Below the pieces are notes generated by a model. The model had not been told where the DNA came from and did no database searches. It saw nothing but the letters and a program-made list of their open reading frames with translations. DNA of 64,000 nt, taken from positions 1,375,174-1,439,173 of the forward strand of contig CP151667.1 of NCBI GenBank assembly GCA_038400315.1. The letters are read 5' to 3'. Both the position numbers and the translations under genes were made by a program. Every line of letters begins with the position of its first letter. Position 1 is the stretch's first letter. This document shows positions 34,090-43,113 of the stretch, in pieces. The DNA comes from Isosphaeraceae bacterium EP7 (GTDB lineage Bacteria; Planctomycetota; Planctomycetia; Isosphaerales; Isosphaeraceae).

Positions 34090-35652
34090 TTGAGCTGGCA
34101 ATTACGACTTCGCAACGGAATCGATCGGGCCCTGGCCGTGTCCATCGCGACGATGGTTCTGGGTTCGGCGCTGGCCTTCGGCGGGGCGGTCTGGTGGGCC
34201 AGGCCGGTCCTGGCGGCCCTGGCCGTCCTGATCGCGGCGCTGATGGTGGCCCGCGGGACGCTTGAAGGTCGGATGCGGATGCTCAAGAGCCCCCTCGCGG
34301 GCCTGGGCCTCCTGGCAATTGGCCTGGCGGTGCTGCAACTGGTGCCGCTTCCGGCATCGATCGCAGGGAAAGTCTCCTCCCGATCGCACGATGCCTATGC
34401 ACGAGGCCTGCTTTCCGACGTGGTTCTGGCGGACGACCCCGAAGCGGTCCTGCCCGAGCCGAGCACTCTGCGGTCGGCAGTGAGCGTGGATCGCGCGGCG
34501 ACCCTGAGATGGGCAGTCGGCGCGATGACCTGCCTCTGCCTCTTCTGGGCGGTTTCGCACTTCGCCGACCGGCTCCAGCGGCTCAATCTCGTCTGGGGCG
34601 CGGTGGTCTGGGCGTTTTACCTGAATACGGCGCTGGCCCTCGTGCAGTTGGGCGGGCAGTCGAGCGGGCTGCTCGGGACCTTCGGCCCTGGCTCGGGACG
34701 TTCGTGGGCGCCGACGGCCGATGATCTCCTGTCGGTGCCCAATCAAACACATTTCCGCGTGCTGAGCGATGAACGCGTGGGCCAGGCGGCCTGGGGCGTG
34801 GATCGGCCGGAACGCCCGATGAACCTGGGGACGCTGATGGGCGGCCCCGGCGCCTTCCTGGCTCTGGCCGCGCTCGGACTCCCTCTTGCGTTGGGAATGA
34901 CCCTCCAGTCGATGGCCCCGCGTGGCAGCCGTGAGACACTTCTGTCGAGGCTCGATACATCGGGGCAGGGGGGATTCGTGCTCCTGGGCACGGTGCTGGG
35001 ACTCGGGGGTGCCGTCCTCATCGGCGCGATCGCCGGGCCGTTGCTGGTGCTGCCCTTCGTGCTCTCTGTGCTGCTCGTCGGCCTGCCCGCGGCCTGGCCG
35101 TCCGGTCTGCGCTGGTCGGCCTTGGGGGCAACCTCGCTCGTCGTGGTGGCACTGGCGGGGGGCGTGAAGTTGGGCGAGTCGAGCCTGATGCCCGAGGCGG
35201 CCCGCTCGTGGGTGGCCCGCGACGGCTGGCACGACACCTCGGTCCTCTGGAAGGAGGCCGCGCGGATCGGCCGCGACTTCCCGCTGATGGGGGCCGGGAT
35301 GGGGACCTTCCCGACGGTACTCCCACTTTACAAAGAGGCCGACGCGGCGACGACCACGGCGCAGAGCAGCCTGCTGCGGCTCTGGGCCGAGGCGGGGCTC
35401 GCCGGCATCGGACTGGCCGGCATCGCGGCGCTCTGGGGCCTGATCAAGCTGCCGGCGGCGATCAGGCGGGTTGGGTCGGCCGACCGGGTTTTGTCGACGA
35501 GCCTGGTTGGCGCGACCGTCGGGTTCGGGGTATTCTCGGCGGTCCACTGGTCGGTCGAGACGACCGCCGTGGCGATGGCCGCCAGCGCCCTGGGTGGAAC
35601 CCTGAATCGCTGGCTTGCCGGTGCAACGGACCTGTTCATCGAGCGGGACTGA
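34090..35652 (+). CDS. O-antigen ligase/polymerase-like membrane protein (first of two)
   Basis: A 520-residue protein with about a dozen hydrophobic segments and a long hydrophilic loop. The loop ends in DGWHDTSVLWKEAARIGRDF, then MGAGMGTFPTVLPLYKEAD; the GAGMGTFP stretch is the typical O-antigen ligase/Wzy signature. Such proteins polymerise or transfer undecaprenyl-linked glycans in the periplasm. The TTG at 34090 has GGAGG eight bases upstream and follows the Wzz-kinase stop by 26 bases. It could be the polymerase of the locus or a ligase to another acceptor; a second candidate lies at 44459. Sequence identity in this family is too low to separate these roles by eye. Confidence 0.85.
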   Translation: MSWQLRLRNGIDRALAVSIATMVLGSALAFGGAVWWARPVLAALAVLIAALMVARGTLEGRMRMLKSPLAGLGLLAIGLAVLQLVPLPASIAGKVSSRSHDAYARGLLSDVVLADDPEAVLPEPSTLRSAVSVDRAATLRWAVGAMTCLCLFWAVSHFADRLQRLNLVWGAVVWAFYLNTALALVQLGGQSSGLLGTFGPGSGRSWAPTADDLLSVPNQTHFRVLSDERVGQAAWGVDRPERPMNLGTLMGGPGAFLALAALGLPLALGMTLQSMAPRGSRETLLSRLDTSGQGGFVLLGTVLGLGGAVLIGAIAGPLLVLPFVLSVLLVGLPAAWPSGLRWSALGATSLVVVALAGGVKLGESSLMPEAARSWVARDGWHDTSVLWKEAARIGRDFPLMGAGMGTFPTVLPLYKEADAATTTAQSSLLRLWAEAGLAGIGLAGIAALWGLIKLPAAIRRVGSADRVLSTSLVGATVGFGVFSAVHWSVETTAVAMAASALGGTLNRWLAGATDLFIERD

Positions 35653-35703
35653 CGAAGTGACCGCCCGATGCGCGTCGCGGCTCATGGAGGAGGCGACGGA
35701 CCG

Positions 35704-38559
35704 ATGCCTACATCTACGTATCTGCACATCCGGTCGAGAGACTCGGCGCCGACCCACGTCGTCGAGCTGGTGGGCGCGTCGGTGCGCATCGGCGTCGGCC
35801 CCGAGTGCGAGGTCAGGCTCCCGGACGAGCCGGGCCTGGCCGACGTCGAGGTCCTGCTGCGACGCCGCGGGGAAACCTGGCACGCGCAGCCGATGGCCTC
35901 GGCCGGCGGCCTGCTCGTCGACGGTCGGGCCGTGGATCGTCCCCGCCCGCTGGCCCTGGGCATGACGATGCGACTGGGCAGCTACTGGCTGACCCTCAAG
36001 TCGGCCGGCGCCTCGGGCGAGGCTCGGACCCCGGCGGATTCCGCGGCGACGATCGAAGTCGACGCCCATCCGGTTGAGTCGCCGGTCGTCCTCGATGGCG
36101 ACCAGCCCGATCAGGGTTCGGACGAAGCCCGAGAGAAGGATCGCCTTTCTCGCTGGGAATCGCGACTGAGCCAGCGCGAGCGGTGGCTCAAGGCCCGCCA
36201 GGGCGAGGCCCGGTGGGAGGCACGCTGGAAGGCCGCGGGCGAGACCCTTCGGGACCGCAGCCAGGCCGCAACGACCACCCCCCCGGCGGCCCCGAGGCCG
36301 ACGCCATCGAATCTTGGGTCAGCCTCGGTCACGCGGCGTGCGCCCCAACCGCAGGTCAGGCCGCTCCCCGATCCGCCCTCCGTGTCGCGGATCATCGCTC
36401 CGTCTGCGGCAACTCGGACGCGAGGCATTCCGGATCCCCTCGCCGCACGTCGCGAGACCAGGACCCCTTCCTACTCGCCCACTCCGACCCTCAGGCCGGC
36501 GGCCCCGCCACTGAAGCCGGCGGCCGCCCGGTCCCGGATCGAACCCCTCCCTGTCGTTGAGCCGGTTCCCGATCCGATCGAGGTCCGGGCTCCCATCCCT
36601 CAGCCTGTCGAAGCCGAGGTTCCCGCGTTCGAGCCGGCTGCGCCGACGAGGTTAATCGACGAGTTACCGGCCCTGCCGAACCCGTTCATGGATGCGCTCT
36701 CCGTGGCGCTCCAATCGGGCGAGCGGTCGATGGTCATCATCCCCAATCCGGCGGCCGATCCGTCGTTCATGAAGCAGTTGGAGAAGCCGACCCTATCGCT
36801 GCCGGCTCCGGCGCCAACTGCCGAGCACGAGCCGGTCTCGGGCCGTCCGATCGAGATCGAGACATTTGCCGAGACGATGTCCGCGATCGAATTCTCCTCC
36901 GTGGTAGAAACCTTCGACGCCGAACCGATCGTCGAGTTTGTTCCCGAAGAGATCGAATCGAGCGTCGTCGAGCTGGACGCGGCCGAAGAACGCCCCAGGG
37001 GGGGCTGGATCTCGTCCCTGCTGGGTTTCCGGCGGCGAGCTTCTGCCGTTGAGGCTGAAGTCGACGAGGTCGAGGAGGAGGTCGCCGACGCCGCTGACGT
37101 TGCCGACGCGGTGGAAGACGAAGCCCCGATTGTACAGGCGGAGGTTGCCGAGGCGTTCGAGGTCTCCGATCCGTTCGAGGTCTCCGAGGTCGAGGAACCC
37201 GCGATCGAGGCCAACGCGGAGGTCGAGGTCGAGGTTCCTCCGGCCGAGTCGCCCATCCGGCTCGCGCGATCGGGGGCCGAGCGTGCCCCGGATCCCAGGC
37301 CGCTGGAGCCGCTGAAGCGCAGGTCGGCCGAGGAAGAGTGGCCGAGCGTCCGGCAGATCATGCAAAATTACGCCGCCAATGCGGCGCGGAGCCGTGAGAC
37401 TGAGCCGTCGGACGCGAGTTCAAAGCCCCCGAGGCTCCAAGGATCGGCCCAGTCCGTGCGATTCCCCGACCCGACCGAACGCCGGTCTCCCGATTCCTGG
37501 TCGATCTCGGCCTGGGTGGCCACTCCGGCCGCGGCCGCGGCGGTGCTCGCCCTGGGTCTCGGTGGCCTGAGTCTCAGCTGGCAGTGGGCCCGCGATGACC
37601 AGGCTGCGGGCGCGGTCGCCGACCTGCTGCTGGCGGAACGCGGCCCCCGTGTGGTCGACCTCGAGACCGCGACCGGCCCCTCGACGACCTGGTGGCGGAC
37701 CACGCCCAGGCATATGTACCACTGGGCGGTCGCGCTGCACCGTGGTGGGGCCGACACGGCCCAGGTTTCCGAGGCGCTCAACGCGGCGCATGGGGCCTCC
37801 CCTCTGGCCTCGGCCACCCGATTCGCCCTCTCCAGGGATGCCGGCGACGACTCCCAGCCGTGGGGCGCCATGGGGCTGGGCCGTGACTCGGCCACGCTGG
37901 CGTCGGCCGGCCACACGCTGGCTCGCGCGGGCAAGCTTGAACAGGCGCTCCACGCTTATCGGCACGCCCTCGAGATCGCCATCACGACCGACCTGGATGA
38001 CCTGCCCGCCCCCGAATATCTGGACGAGCCCGCCCACCGCTACTCCCTCCCCTTCGAGGGGGCAATCGCCTCCACGTTGAAGGACATGGCCGAGCAACCC
38101 GCCTGGTCGAACGACCCACGCTGGATCGAGGCGGTGCCCGACTTCGCCGTCGCGCAACTGGCCGCGTCTCGAGTTCTGCGTGAGCGTGGCCGCTCCGCCG
38201 AGGCCGACGCCGCGTTGAAGCGGGTGATCGACCGAGCCGACGCGGTGAAGGGCGACGGGCCGGAGGCCGTGATCGAGCGGGCCGCCCGCGCCGAGGCCCT
38301 GGCGCTGCTGGGCCGATTCGCCGAGTCCGAAGAACACTACCGCGTGGCCATCGCCATGATGCCGCTGGACGTCGTCAAGCGGTCGTGGTGGATGAACGTG
38401 GCCGACCTCGCGTCGCGGCAGGCCGACAGCGGCAAGCGGCGGATGGCGCTGGAGGCGGCCAAGTCGACCGACCCGAATGACGCCATCACCGGCCGCGCCG
38501 TCAGCACCCAGATGCAGGAAGATGGCGGCCGGGGCGACACACGCATCACGGCGCAGTAA
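35704..38559 (+). CDS. Membrane protein with degenerate FHA-like domain and TPR-like C-terminus
   Basis: A 951-residue protein of unusual architecture. Residues 1 to about 100 look like a forkhead-associated beta sandwich (THVVELVGASVRIGVGPECE, then LLVDGRAV and LGMTMRLGSYWLTL). The phosphothreonine-binding Ser and His are not seen, so binding may be lost. A short Arg/Glu/Trp-rich helical stretch, then a long Pro-rich and acidic linker (about 180-560, with runs of VEEE and VSEVEEP) follow. One membrane helix lies near residues 598-622. The C-terminal 320 residues are helical and TPR-like, with LARAGKLEQALHAYRHALEI and ALALLGRFAESEEHYRVAI. Helix orientation is unknown. The ATG at 35704 has GGAGGAGG upstream. 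It lies inside the polysaccharide locus before the exosortase; the function is unknown. Confidence 0.75.
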   Translation: MPTSTYLHIRSRDSAPTHVVELVGASVRIGVGPECEVRLPDEPGLADVEVLLRRRGETWHAQPMASAGGLLVDGRAVDRPRPLALGMTMRLGSYWLTLKSAGASGEARTPADSAATIEVDAHPVESPVVLDGDQPDQGSDEAREKDRLSRWESRLSQRERWLKARQGEARWEARWKAAGETLRDRSQAATTTPPAAPRPTPSNLGSASVTRRAPQPQVRPLPDPPSVSRIIAPSAATRTRGIPDPLAARRETRTPSYSPTPTLRPAAPPLKPAAARSRIEPLPVVEPVPDPIEVRAPIPQPVEAEVPAFEPAAPTRLIDELPALPNPFMDALSVALQSGERSMVIIPNPAADPSFMKQLEKPTLSLPAPAPTAEHEPVSGRPIEIETFAETMSAIEFSSVVETFDAEPIVEFVPEEIESSVVELDAAEERPRGGWISSLLGFRRRASAVEAEVDEVEEEVADAADVADAVEDEAPIVQAEVAEAFEVSDPFEVSEVEEPAIEANAEVEVEVPPAESPIRLARSGAERAPDPRPLEPLKRRSAEEEWPSVRQIMQNYAANAARSRETEPSDASSKPPRLQGSAQSVRFPDPTERRSPDSWSISAWVATPAAAAAVLALGLGGLSLSWQWARDDQAAGAVADLLLAERGPRVVDLETATGPSTTWWRTTPRHMYHWAVALHRGGADTAQVSEALNAAHGASPLASATRFALSRDAGDDSQPWGAMGLGRDSATLASAGHTLARAGKLEQALHAYRHALEIAITTDLDDLPAPEYLDEPAHRYSLPFEGAIASTLKDMAEQPAWSNDPRWIEAVPDFAVAQLAASRVLRERGRSAEADAALKRVIDRADAVKGDGPEAVIERAARAEALALLGRFAESEEHYRVAIAMMPLDVVKRSWWMNVADLASRQADSGKRRMALEAAKSTDPNDAITGRAVSTQMQEDGGRGDTRITAQ

Positions 38560-38598
38560 TCGGCCCGCCGGCCCCCGTCAACCCGCCTGCTTCCATTG

Positions 38599-39663
38599 AT
38601 GGACACCTCTTCCAGGATGGGGACGCATCCGATGCCAAGCACCACCGAACCCATGAAGCCCCCCCCGCCATCGCGAACCGGTCCCGATCGTCCTCCGCTC
38701 GTCGAGTGGATCGAGCGGTCCATTTTTTCACCCGCGGGACGGGTCGACCTGATCGGTGCCGCGGCGTGCCTCGGGCTGATGGCCTGGCTGTTTGCCTCGA
38801 ACCTGAGGCACTTCGCCTACATCTGGTCGACGGACGAGAATTACAGCCACGGCTTCCTCGTCCCCCTGATCAGCATCTATTTTGTGAATGAAGCGATGAA
38901 GGGGGGGCCGATCGAGCGCACCAGGGGCGTGGGGCTCGGCCTGACCCTGATCGTGCTGTCGGTGCTCGGCCGTCTGGCCACCGTGTTGGTCCCGGTCGGG
39001 TTCGTGGCCGACGGGGCGCTCCTGCTGGGCATCGCGGGGATCTGCTCGCTGCTGGCCGGCACGACCGCCTTGAGGCGGTTCGGGTTCGCGATCGGATTCC
39101 TCGTGTTCATGATCCCGCTGCCGGTGGCGCTCTATGCCCTGATCGCGTCGCCCCTGCAACTGATGGTCAGCCGCGTGGCCTCCCGGCTGCTCAACACGAT
39201 CGGGATCCCGGTCCTCTGCCAGGGGAACTTCCTCACCCTGCCCGGAGACATCCGCCTCTTCGTGGCCGAGGCATGCAGCGGGATGCGGCAACTGACCGGC
39301 TTCCTGGCCCTGACGACCGCCGTGGCCTACGGCGCCTCTCGGCCCGTCTGGCAGAGGACCGCGATCGTCGTGGCATCGGTCCCGATCGCGCTGACGGCGA
39401 ACATCGTCCGGGTCTCCCTGACCGGCTGGATCTCCTACAAGATCGACCCCCGCTACGCCTCGGGCGCATTCCACACGGTCGAAGGGCTGCTCATGATGGG
39501 CTTCGGCCTGTCGATGCTCTACGGCGGCTGTCGACTGCTCGACGTGATCTCCGACGTGCTGGAGCCCCGTGGTCCGAGCAAGCCCTCTGATCCCCCGCCG
39601 GCCGCCAAGACCGCCGACGCGACATTGGGCGACTTCCGATTCGAGATGGAACCGGCCGGCTGA
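38599..39663 (+). CDS. Exosortase (EpsH-type transpeptidase)
   Basis: An integral membrane Cys protease/transpeptidase thought to cut PEP-CTERM-like tails and attach proteins to surface material. The 354-residue product has about eight helices. The triad is visible: C226 in AEACSGMRQ, R271 in ANIVRVSLTG and H292 in GAFHTVEGLL. Spacing and surroundings match the exosortase/archaeosortase family. An EpsI-type gene follows, as is common. No PEP-CTERM protein is encoded in the window, so substrates must lie elsewhere or carry another sorting tail. The start is uncertain: ATG at 38599, 38617 or 38632; the last has GGGG at a suitable distance. Confidence 0.92.
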   Translation: MDTSSRMGTHPMPSTTEPMKPPPPSRTGPDRPPLVEWIERSIFSPAGRVDLIGAAACLGLMAWLFASNLRHFAYIWSTDENYSHGFLVPLISIYFVNEAMKGGPIERTRGVGLGLTLIVLSVLGRLATVLVPVGFVADGALLLGIAGICSLLAGTTALRRFGFAIGFLVFMIPLPVALYALIASPLQLMVSRVASRLLNTIGIPVLCQGNFLTLPGDIRLFVAEACSGMRQLTGFLALTTAVAYGASRPVWQRTAIVVASVPIALTANIVRVSLTGWISYKIDPRYASGAFHTVEGLLMMGFGLSMLYGGCRLLDVISDVLEPRGPSKPSDPPPAAKTADATLGDFRFEMEPAG

Positions 39664-39744
39664 CCGCCCCTCCGGGGTCGCCGATGCATCCTGGACGCAC
39701 CCACTCATTCTGGAGGTCGAGCGACGCTTGCTCGAAGGTTGAGC

Positions 39745-40419
39745 ATGAGCCCCATCTGCCGACTGATCGCCTGTTCTACCTTGCTCCTGACGGGCATCGG
39801 GGCCCAGGCCGCCCTGGAGGTGGTCACCCAGACCGACCGACCCGAGCTTCGAAAATCGCTCGAAGAATTGCCGCTCTCGCTCGGGGATTGGAGCGGCCGT
39901 GATGTGCCGATCGACCCCTCGATCCGCGAGCGGGCCCAGACGGATGATTGCCTGAACCGGGTGTATGAGTCGTCTCGCAACCCCGGCGTCCAGTTCGGCC
40001 TCTGGATCAATTACTCCAGTCGTGGCTTGAACATGCGGCATTCGCCCGAGGTCTGCCTCCCCTCGACCGGCTGGGTCAAGGCCGAGTCATTGTGCAAGGT
40101 GATGACGGTGGACCGCCGCGCGGGTCCGCCGGTCAAGTTGAGCCGGCTCGTCTACTCGCAAGGTGAACTGGTCCAGAGCATCGGGTTTTGGTACTACATC
40201 TTCGGAGAAGGTCGCCTGGAGCGCCTCGTCCGCCAGTTGCCGATCACCAGTCGGAGCAGTCACGGACGAACAACCCGAGGCTCGGGGATGACTGTCGAGG
40301 TCTTCTGCTCGGGAGAGCTGGACCCGGACGGAGAAGTCCTCCGTGGCTTCGTCGATGCGCTGATGGTGGAACTGGATCGATTCCTGCCCGAGGAGCGGGC
40401 GGAATATCACGTCCCCTGA
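39745..40419 (+). CDS. Exosortase-associated EpsI family protein
   Basis: A 224-residue secreted or anchored protein with an N-terminal hydrophobic segment (about residues 5-24). The EpsI family motif MRHSPEVCLPSTGW is central, with the conserved Cys. FWYYIFGEG follows and the C-terminal helix ends in DRFLPEERAEY. EpsI proteins accompany exosortases, sometimes fused to them, and are needed for exopolysaccharide export or modification by a mechanism that is not settled. AAGG seven bases upstream supports the ATG at 39745. It lies 81 bases after the exosortase and 63 before the GDP-mannose dehydratase. Confidence 0.9.
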   Translation: MSPICRLIACSTLLLTGIGAQAALEVVTQTDRPELRKSLEELPLSLGDWSGRDVPIDPSIRERAQTDDCLNRVYESSRNPGVQFGLWINYSSRGLNMRHSPEVCLPSTGWVKAESLCKVMTVDRRAGPPVKLSRLVYSQGELVQSIGFWYYIFGEGRLERLVRQLPITSRSSHGRTTRGSGMTVEVFCSGELDPDGEVLRGFVDALMVELDRFLPEERAEYHVP

Positions 40420-40482
40420 TCGTAGGGCCCTGGACCCAACATCCGGCGGAACCGGTCGACTGGCCGAAAAGGAAGCGAGCCG

Positions 40483-41499
40483 ATGAAACGTGCGTTGATC
40501 ACCGGGATCACCGGGCAGGATGGTTCTTATCTCGCCGAGTTCCTGCTGAGTAAGCCGGAATACGAGGTCCACGGCCTGGTGCGCCGGGCCAGCACGCTGA
40601 ACCGCCAACGCATCGACCACCTGTTCTACGGCGGCAACGATTACGGCGACCGGTTCCAGCTGCACTATTCCGACCTCGCCGACGCGTCGAGCCTCGCCGG
40701 CCTGGTCGAGACGATCAAGCCCGACGAGGTGTATAACCTCGGAGCACAGAGCCATGTCCGCGTCTCCTTCGACCAGCCGCTGTACACCGCCGACGTCGTC
40801 GGCCTGGGTACCTTGCGTATCCTCGAAGCGTGCCGCCACCTGAACAAGTCCAAGCCGGTCAAGTTCTACCAGGCGTCCAGCTCCGAGATGTATGGCTCGG
40901 AAGCCCCGCCGCAGGGCCTCCACACGCCGTTCCACCCACGCAGCCCCTATGCCTGCGCCAAGCTGTATGGCCACTGGCAGACCATCAACTATCGCGAAGC
41001 CTACGGGATGTTCGCCTGCTCGGGCATCCTCTTCAACCACGAGAGCCCGCGCCGTGGCGAGTCGTTCGTCACTCGCAAGGTGACCCTGGGCGCCTCGCGG
41101 ATCAAGGAAGGACTCCAGAAGAAGCTCGTCATGGGCAACCTGGAGAGCAAGCGCGACTGGGGCTTCGCCGGCGACTACGTCCGGGCCATGTGGCTGATGC
41201 TCCAGCAGGATCAGCCCGACGATTACGTCGTCGCCACCGGCGAGACCTACTCGATCCGCGACCTCCTGGAAGTCGCCTTCAACCAGGTCGACCTCGATTA
41301 CCGCGATTATGTCGAGTTCGACACCCGCTACACGCGGCCGTCCGAAGTTGACATCCTGCAGGGCGACCCCACCAAGGCCAAGAAGGTGCTGGGCTGGGAG
41401 CCCGAGGTCAACTTCGAAGGCCTGATCAAGATGATGATGGACCACGACCTTGAGCTCGCCCGCCGCGAGAAGTATGTTCAAGGTTACCAGTCGGTCTGA
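40483..41499 (+). CDS. gmd: GDP-mannose 4,6-dehydratase
   Basis: Converts GDP-D-mannose to GDP-4-keto-6-deoxymannose, precursor of GDP-fucose, rhamnose or perosamine, using bound NADP. The 338-residue protein begins with the Rossmann loop [19 protein letters not shown]. It has the family stretch [17 protein letters not shown], the catalytic SSSEMYG, the [10 protein letters not shown] Tyr-Lys pair, and [15 protein letters not shown]. These are close to textbook Gmd, and the length is normal. AAGGAAGCGAGCCG precedes the ATG. No fucose synthase or perosamine synthetase was seen in the window, so the final deoxy-sugar is unknown. Confidence 0.95.
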   Translation: MKRALITGITGQDGSYLAEFLLSKPEYEVHGLVRRASTLNRQRIDHLFYGGNDYGDRFQLHYSDLADASSLAGLVETIKPDEVYNLGAQSHVRVSFDQPLYTADVVGLGTLRILEACRHLNKSKPVKFYQASSSEMYGSEAPPQGLHTPFHPRSPYACAKLYGHWQTINYREAYGMFACSGILFNHESPRRGESFVTRKVTLGASRIKEGLQKKLVMGNLESKRDWGFAGDYVRAMWLMLQQDQPDDYVVATGETYSIRDLLEVAFNQVDLDYRDYVEFDTRYTRPSEVDILQGDPTKAKKVLGWEPEVNFEGLIKMMMDHDLELARREKYVQGYQSV

Positions 41500-41597
41500 T
41501 CAAGATGCGACTTCGGGTGACGCCGGTCGAAAGGCCGGCGTCGCCCCGCATTCATCCACCAGGCGCCTACGCACGATCGAGACGAGGACGGCACCAG

Positions 41598-43028
41598 ATG
41601 GCGGGCACCCCAGAGACCAAGGTCGTCATCATCGGGCTCGACAGCCTCGAGCCGAGCCTGGCCTTTGAGCGCTGGGCGGACAAGCTGCCCAACCTGACCC
41701 GGCTTCGCGAGCGCGGCGCCTGGGGCAAGCTGCGAAGCTCCGATCCGCCCATCACCGTGCCCGCCTGGATGTCGATGATGTCCAGCAAAGACCCCGGCAC
41801 GCTGGGCTATTACGGCTTTCGCAACCGGGCCGATCGGTCGTATGAAAAGATGACCACCGCCACGTCGCTGGCCGTGCGCGAGCCGCTGCTCTGGGACTAC
41901 CTGGGCAAGGCGGGCAAGAAGGTCATCATGCTGGGCGTGCCGCAGACCTACCCGCCCAGGCCGGTCAACGGGCTCCTGGTCAGCGACTTCCTCACCCCCT
42001 CGATCGAATCCAACTACACCTATCCCCCCGAGCTGAAGGCGGAGATCGCCGGCCTGGCCGACGTGCACCCCTACGAGTTCGACGTCTCCGACTTCCGCAC
42101 GCCGAGCAAGGACAAGATCCGCGACTCGATGGTCCGGATGGCCGATAAGCGGTTCGCGCTGGCCCGCCACCTCCTCACGACGAAGCCCTGGGACTTCTTC
42201 ATGATGGTGGAGATGGGCACCGACCGCGTCCATCACGCCTTCTGGCAATATATGGACAAGAACCATCACCGGTACGAGCCGGGGAATCCGTATGAGTCGG
42301 TGATCGAGGACTATTACGTCCACATCGACCGCAAGATCGGTGAGCTGCTCGACGTCCTCCCCGCAGACACGACGGTGCTCGTGGTGTCCGACCACGGGGC
42401 GCAATGCATGGAGGGGGGGGTCGCCCTGAACGAGTGGCTCATCCAGAAGGGCTACCTCGTCCCCGAGCAGATGCCGACGACCCCCTGTCGCCTTGAAGCG
42501 ATCAAGATCGACTGGTCCAAGACGACGGCCTGGGGATCGGGCGGCTATTACGGCCGGCTGTTCCTCAACGTGCAGGGGCGCGAGCCGCAGGGGATCATCC
42601 CGGCCGACCAGTACGAGGCGACCCGCGACAAGCTGATCGCCGAGATCGAGGCGATCCCCGACCACGAGGGACGGCCGATGGGCACACGGGTCCTGAAGCC
42701 GGAGAATCTCTATCGAGAGACGCGCGGGGCTGCCCCGCCCGACCTCTTCGTCTACTTCGGCAACCTGACCTGGAGGTCGGTCGGCACGGTCGGCACCGGG
42801 AATATTCACACGTTCGAGAATGACACCGGACCTGACGACGCGAATCACGCCCCCGAGGGGATCCTGATCGCGGCCGGGCCGGGCATCGAGCACTCCGACT
42901 GGGTTCAGGGCATGCAGCTGATGGACGTGACGCCGACGGTGTTGCGCCTCTTTGGCCTGGACGTGCCCACCGACCTGCAAGGGCACGCCGTCAAGGCGAT
43001 TGTCGACGCCGAGCCTGCTCTGACCTGA
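41598..43028 (+). CDS. Alkaline-phosphatase superfamily phosphodiesterase-like protein
   Basis: A 476-residue member of the type I phosphodiesterase/nucleotide pyrophosphatase branch. The metal and nucleophile regions are readable: VIIGLDSLEPS near the start, SSDPPITVPAWMSMMS with the probable Thr nucleophile, MVEMGTDRVHHAFW, TVLVVSDHGAQCM and the final MDVTPTVLRLFGL. No signal peptide is present, so it should act in the cytosol. COG3379-type proteins often lie beside glycosyltransferases, but their substrate is unknown; a role in hydrolysing or transferring a phospho-group on a polysaccharide intermediate is possible. The ATG at 41598 is supported by GAGGA about eleven bases upstream. Confidence 0.85.
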   Translation: MAGTPETKVVIIGLDSLEPSLAFERWADKLPNLTRLRERGAWGKLRSSDPPITVPAWMSMMSSKDPGTLGYYGFRNRADRSYEKMTTATSLAVREPLLWDYLGKAGKKVIMLGVPQTYPPRPVNGLLVSDFLTPSIESNYTYPPELKAEIAGLADVHPYEFDVSDFRTPSKDKIRDSMVRMADKRFALARHLLTTKPWDFFMMVEMGTDRVHHAFWQYMDKNHHRYEPGNPYESVIEDYYVHIDRKIGELLDVLPADTTVLVVSDHGAQCMEGGVALNEWLIQKGYLVPEQMPTTPCRLEAIKIDWSKTTAWGSGGYYGRLFLNVQGREPQGIIPADQYEATRDKLIAEIEAIPDHEGRPMGTRVLKPENLYRETRGAAPPDLFVYFGNLTWRSVGTVGTGNIHTFENDTGPDDANHAPEGILIAAGPGIEHSDWVQGMQLMDVTPTVLRLFGLDVPTDLQGHAVKAIVDAEPALT

Positions 43029-43113
43029 GCAGATCTCGATCGTGCTCGCGCCTGCTCCCGTTCCCGCTTGCTTTGCACCCACGTGACGACACCCGCGGAT
43101 CAAGGACGATCTC

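Noticed and set aside
34102-36069. A 655-codon minus-strand frame opposite the polymerase-like and FHA-like genes
   Set aside because: It is rich in His, Gln, Arg and Pro without motifs; it is the complement of hydrophobic coding sequence.
36980-37220. The acidic repeat-rich segment of the FHA-like protein as a DNA repeat or gene boundary
   Set aside because: The frame continues without break and the runs of Glu, Val and Asp are a disordered linker, not a tandem DNA repeat with a fixed unit.
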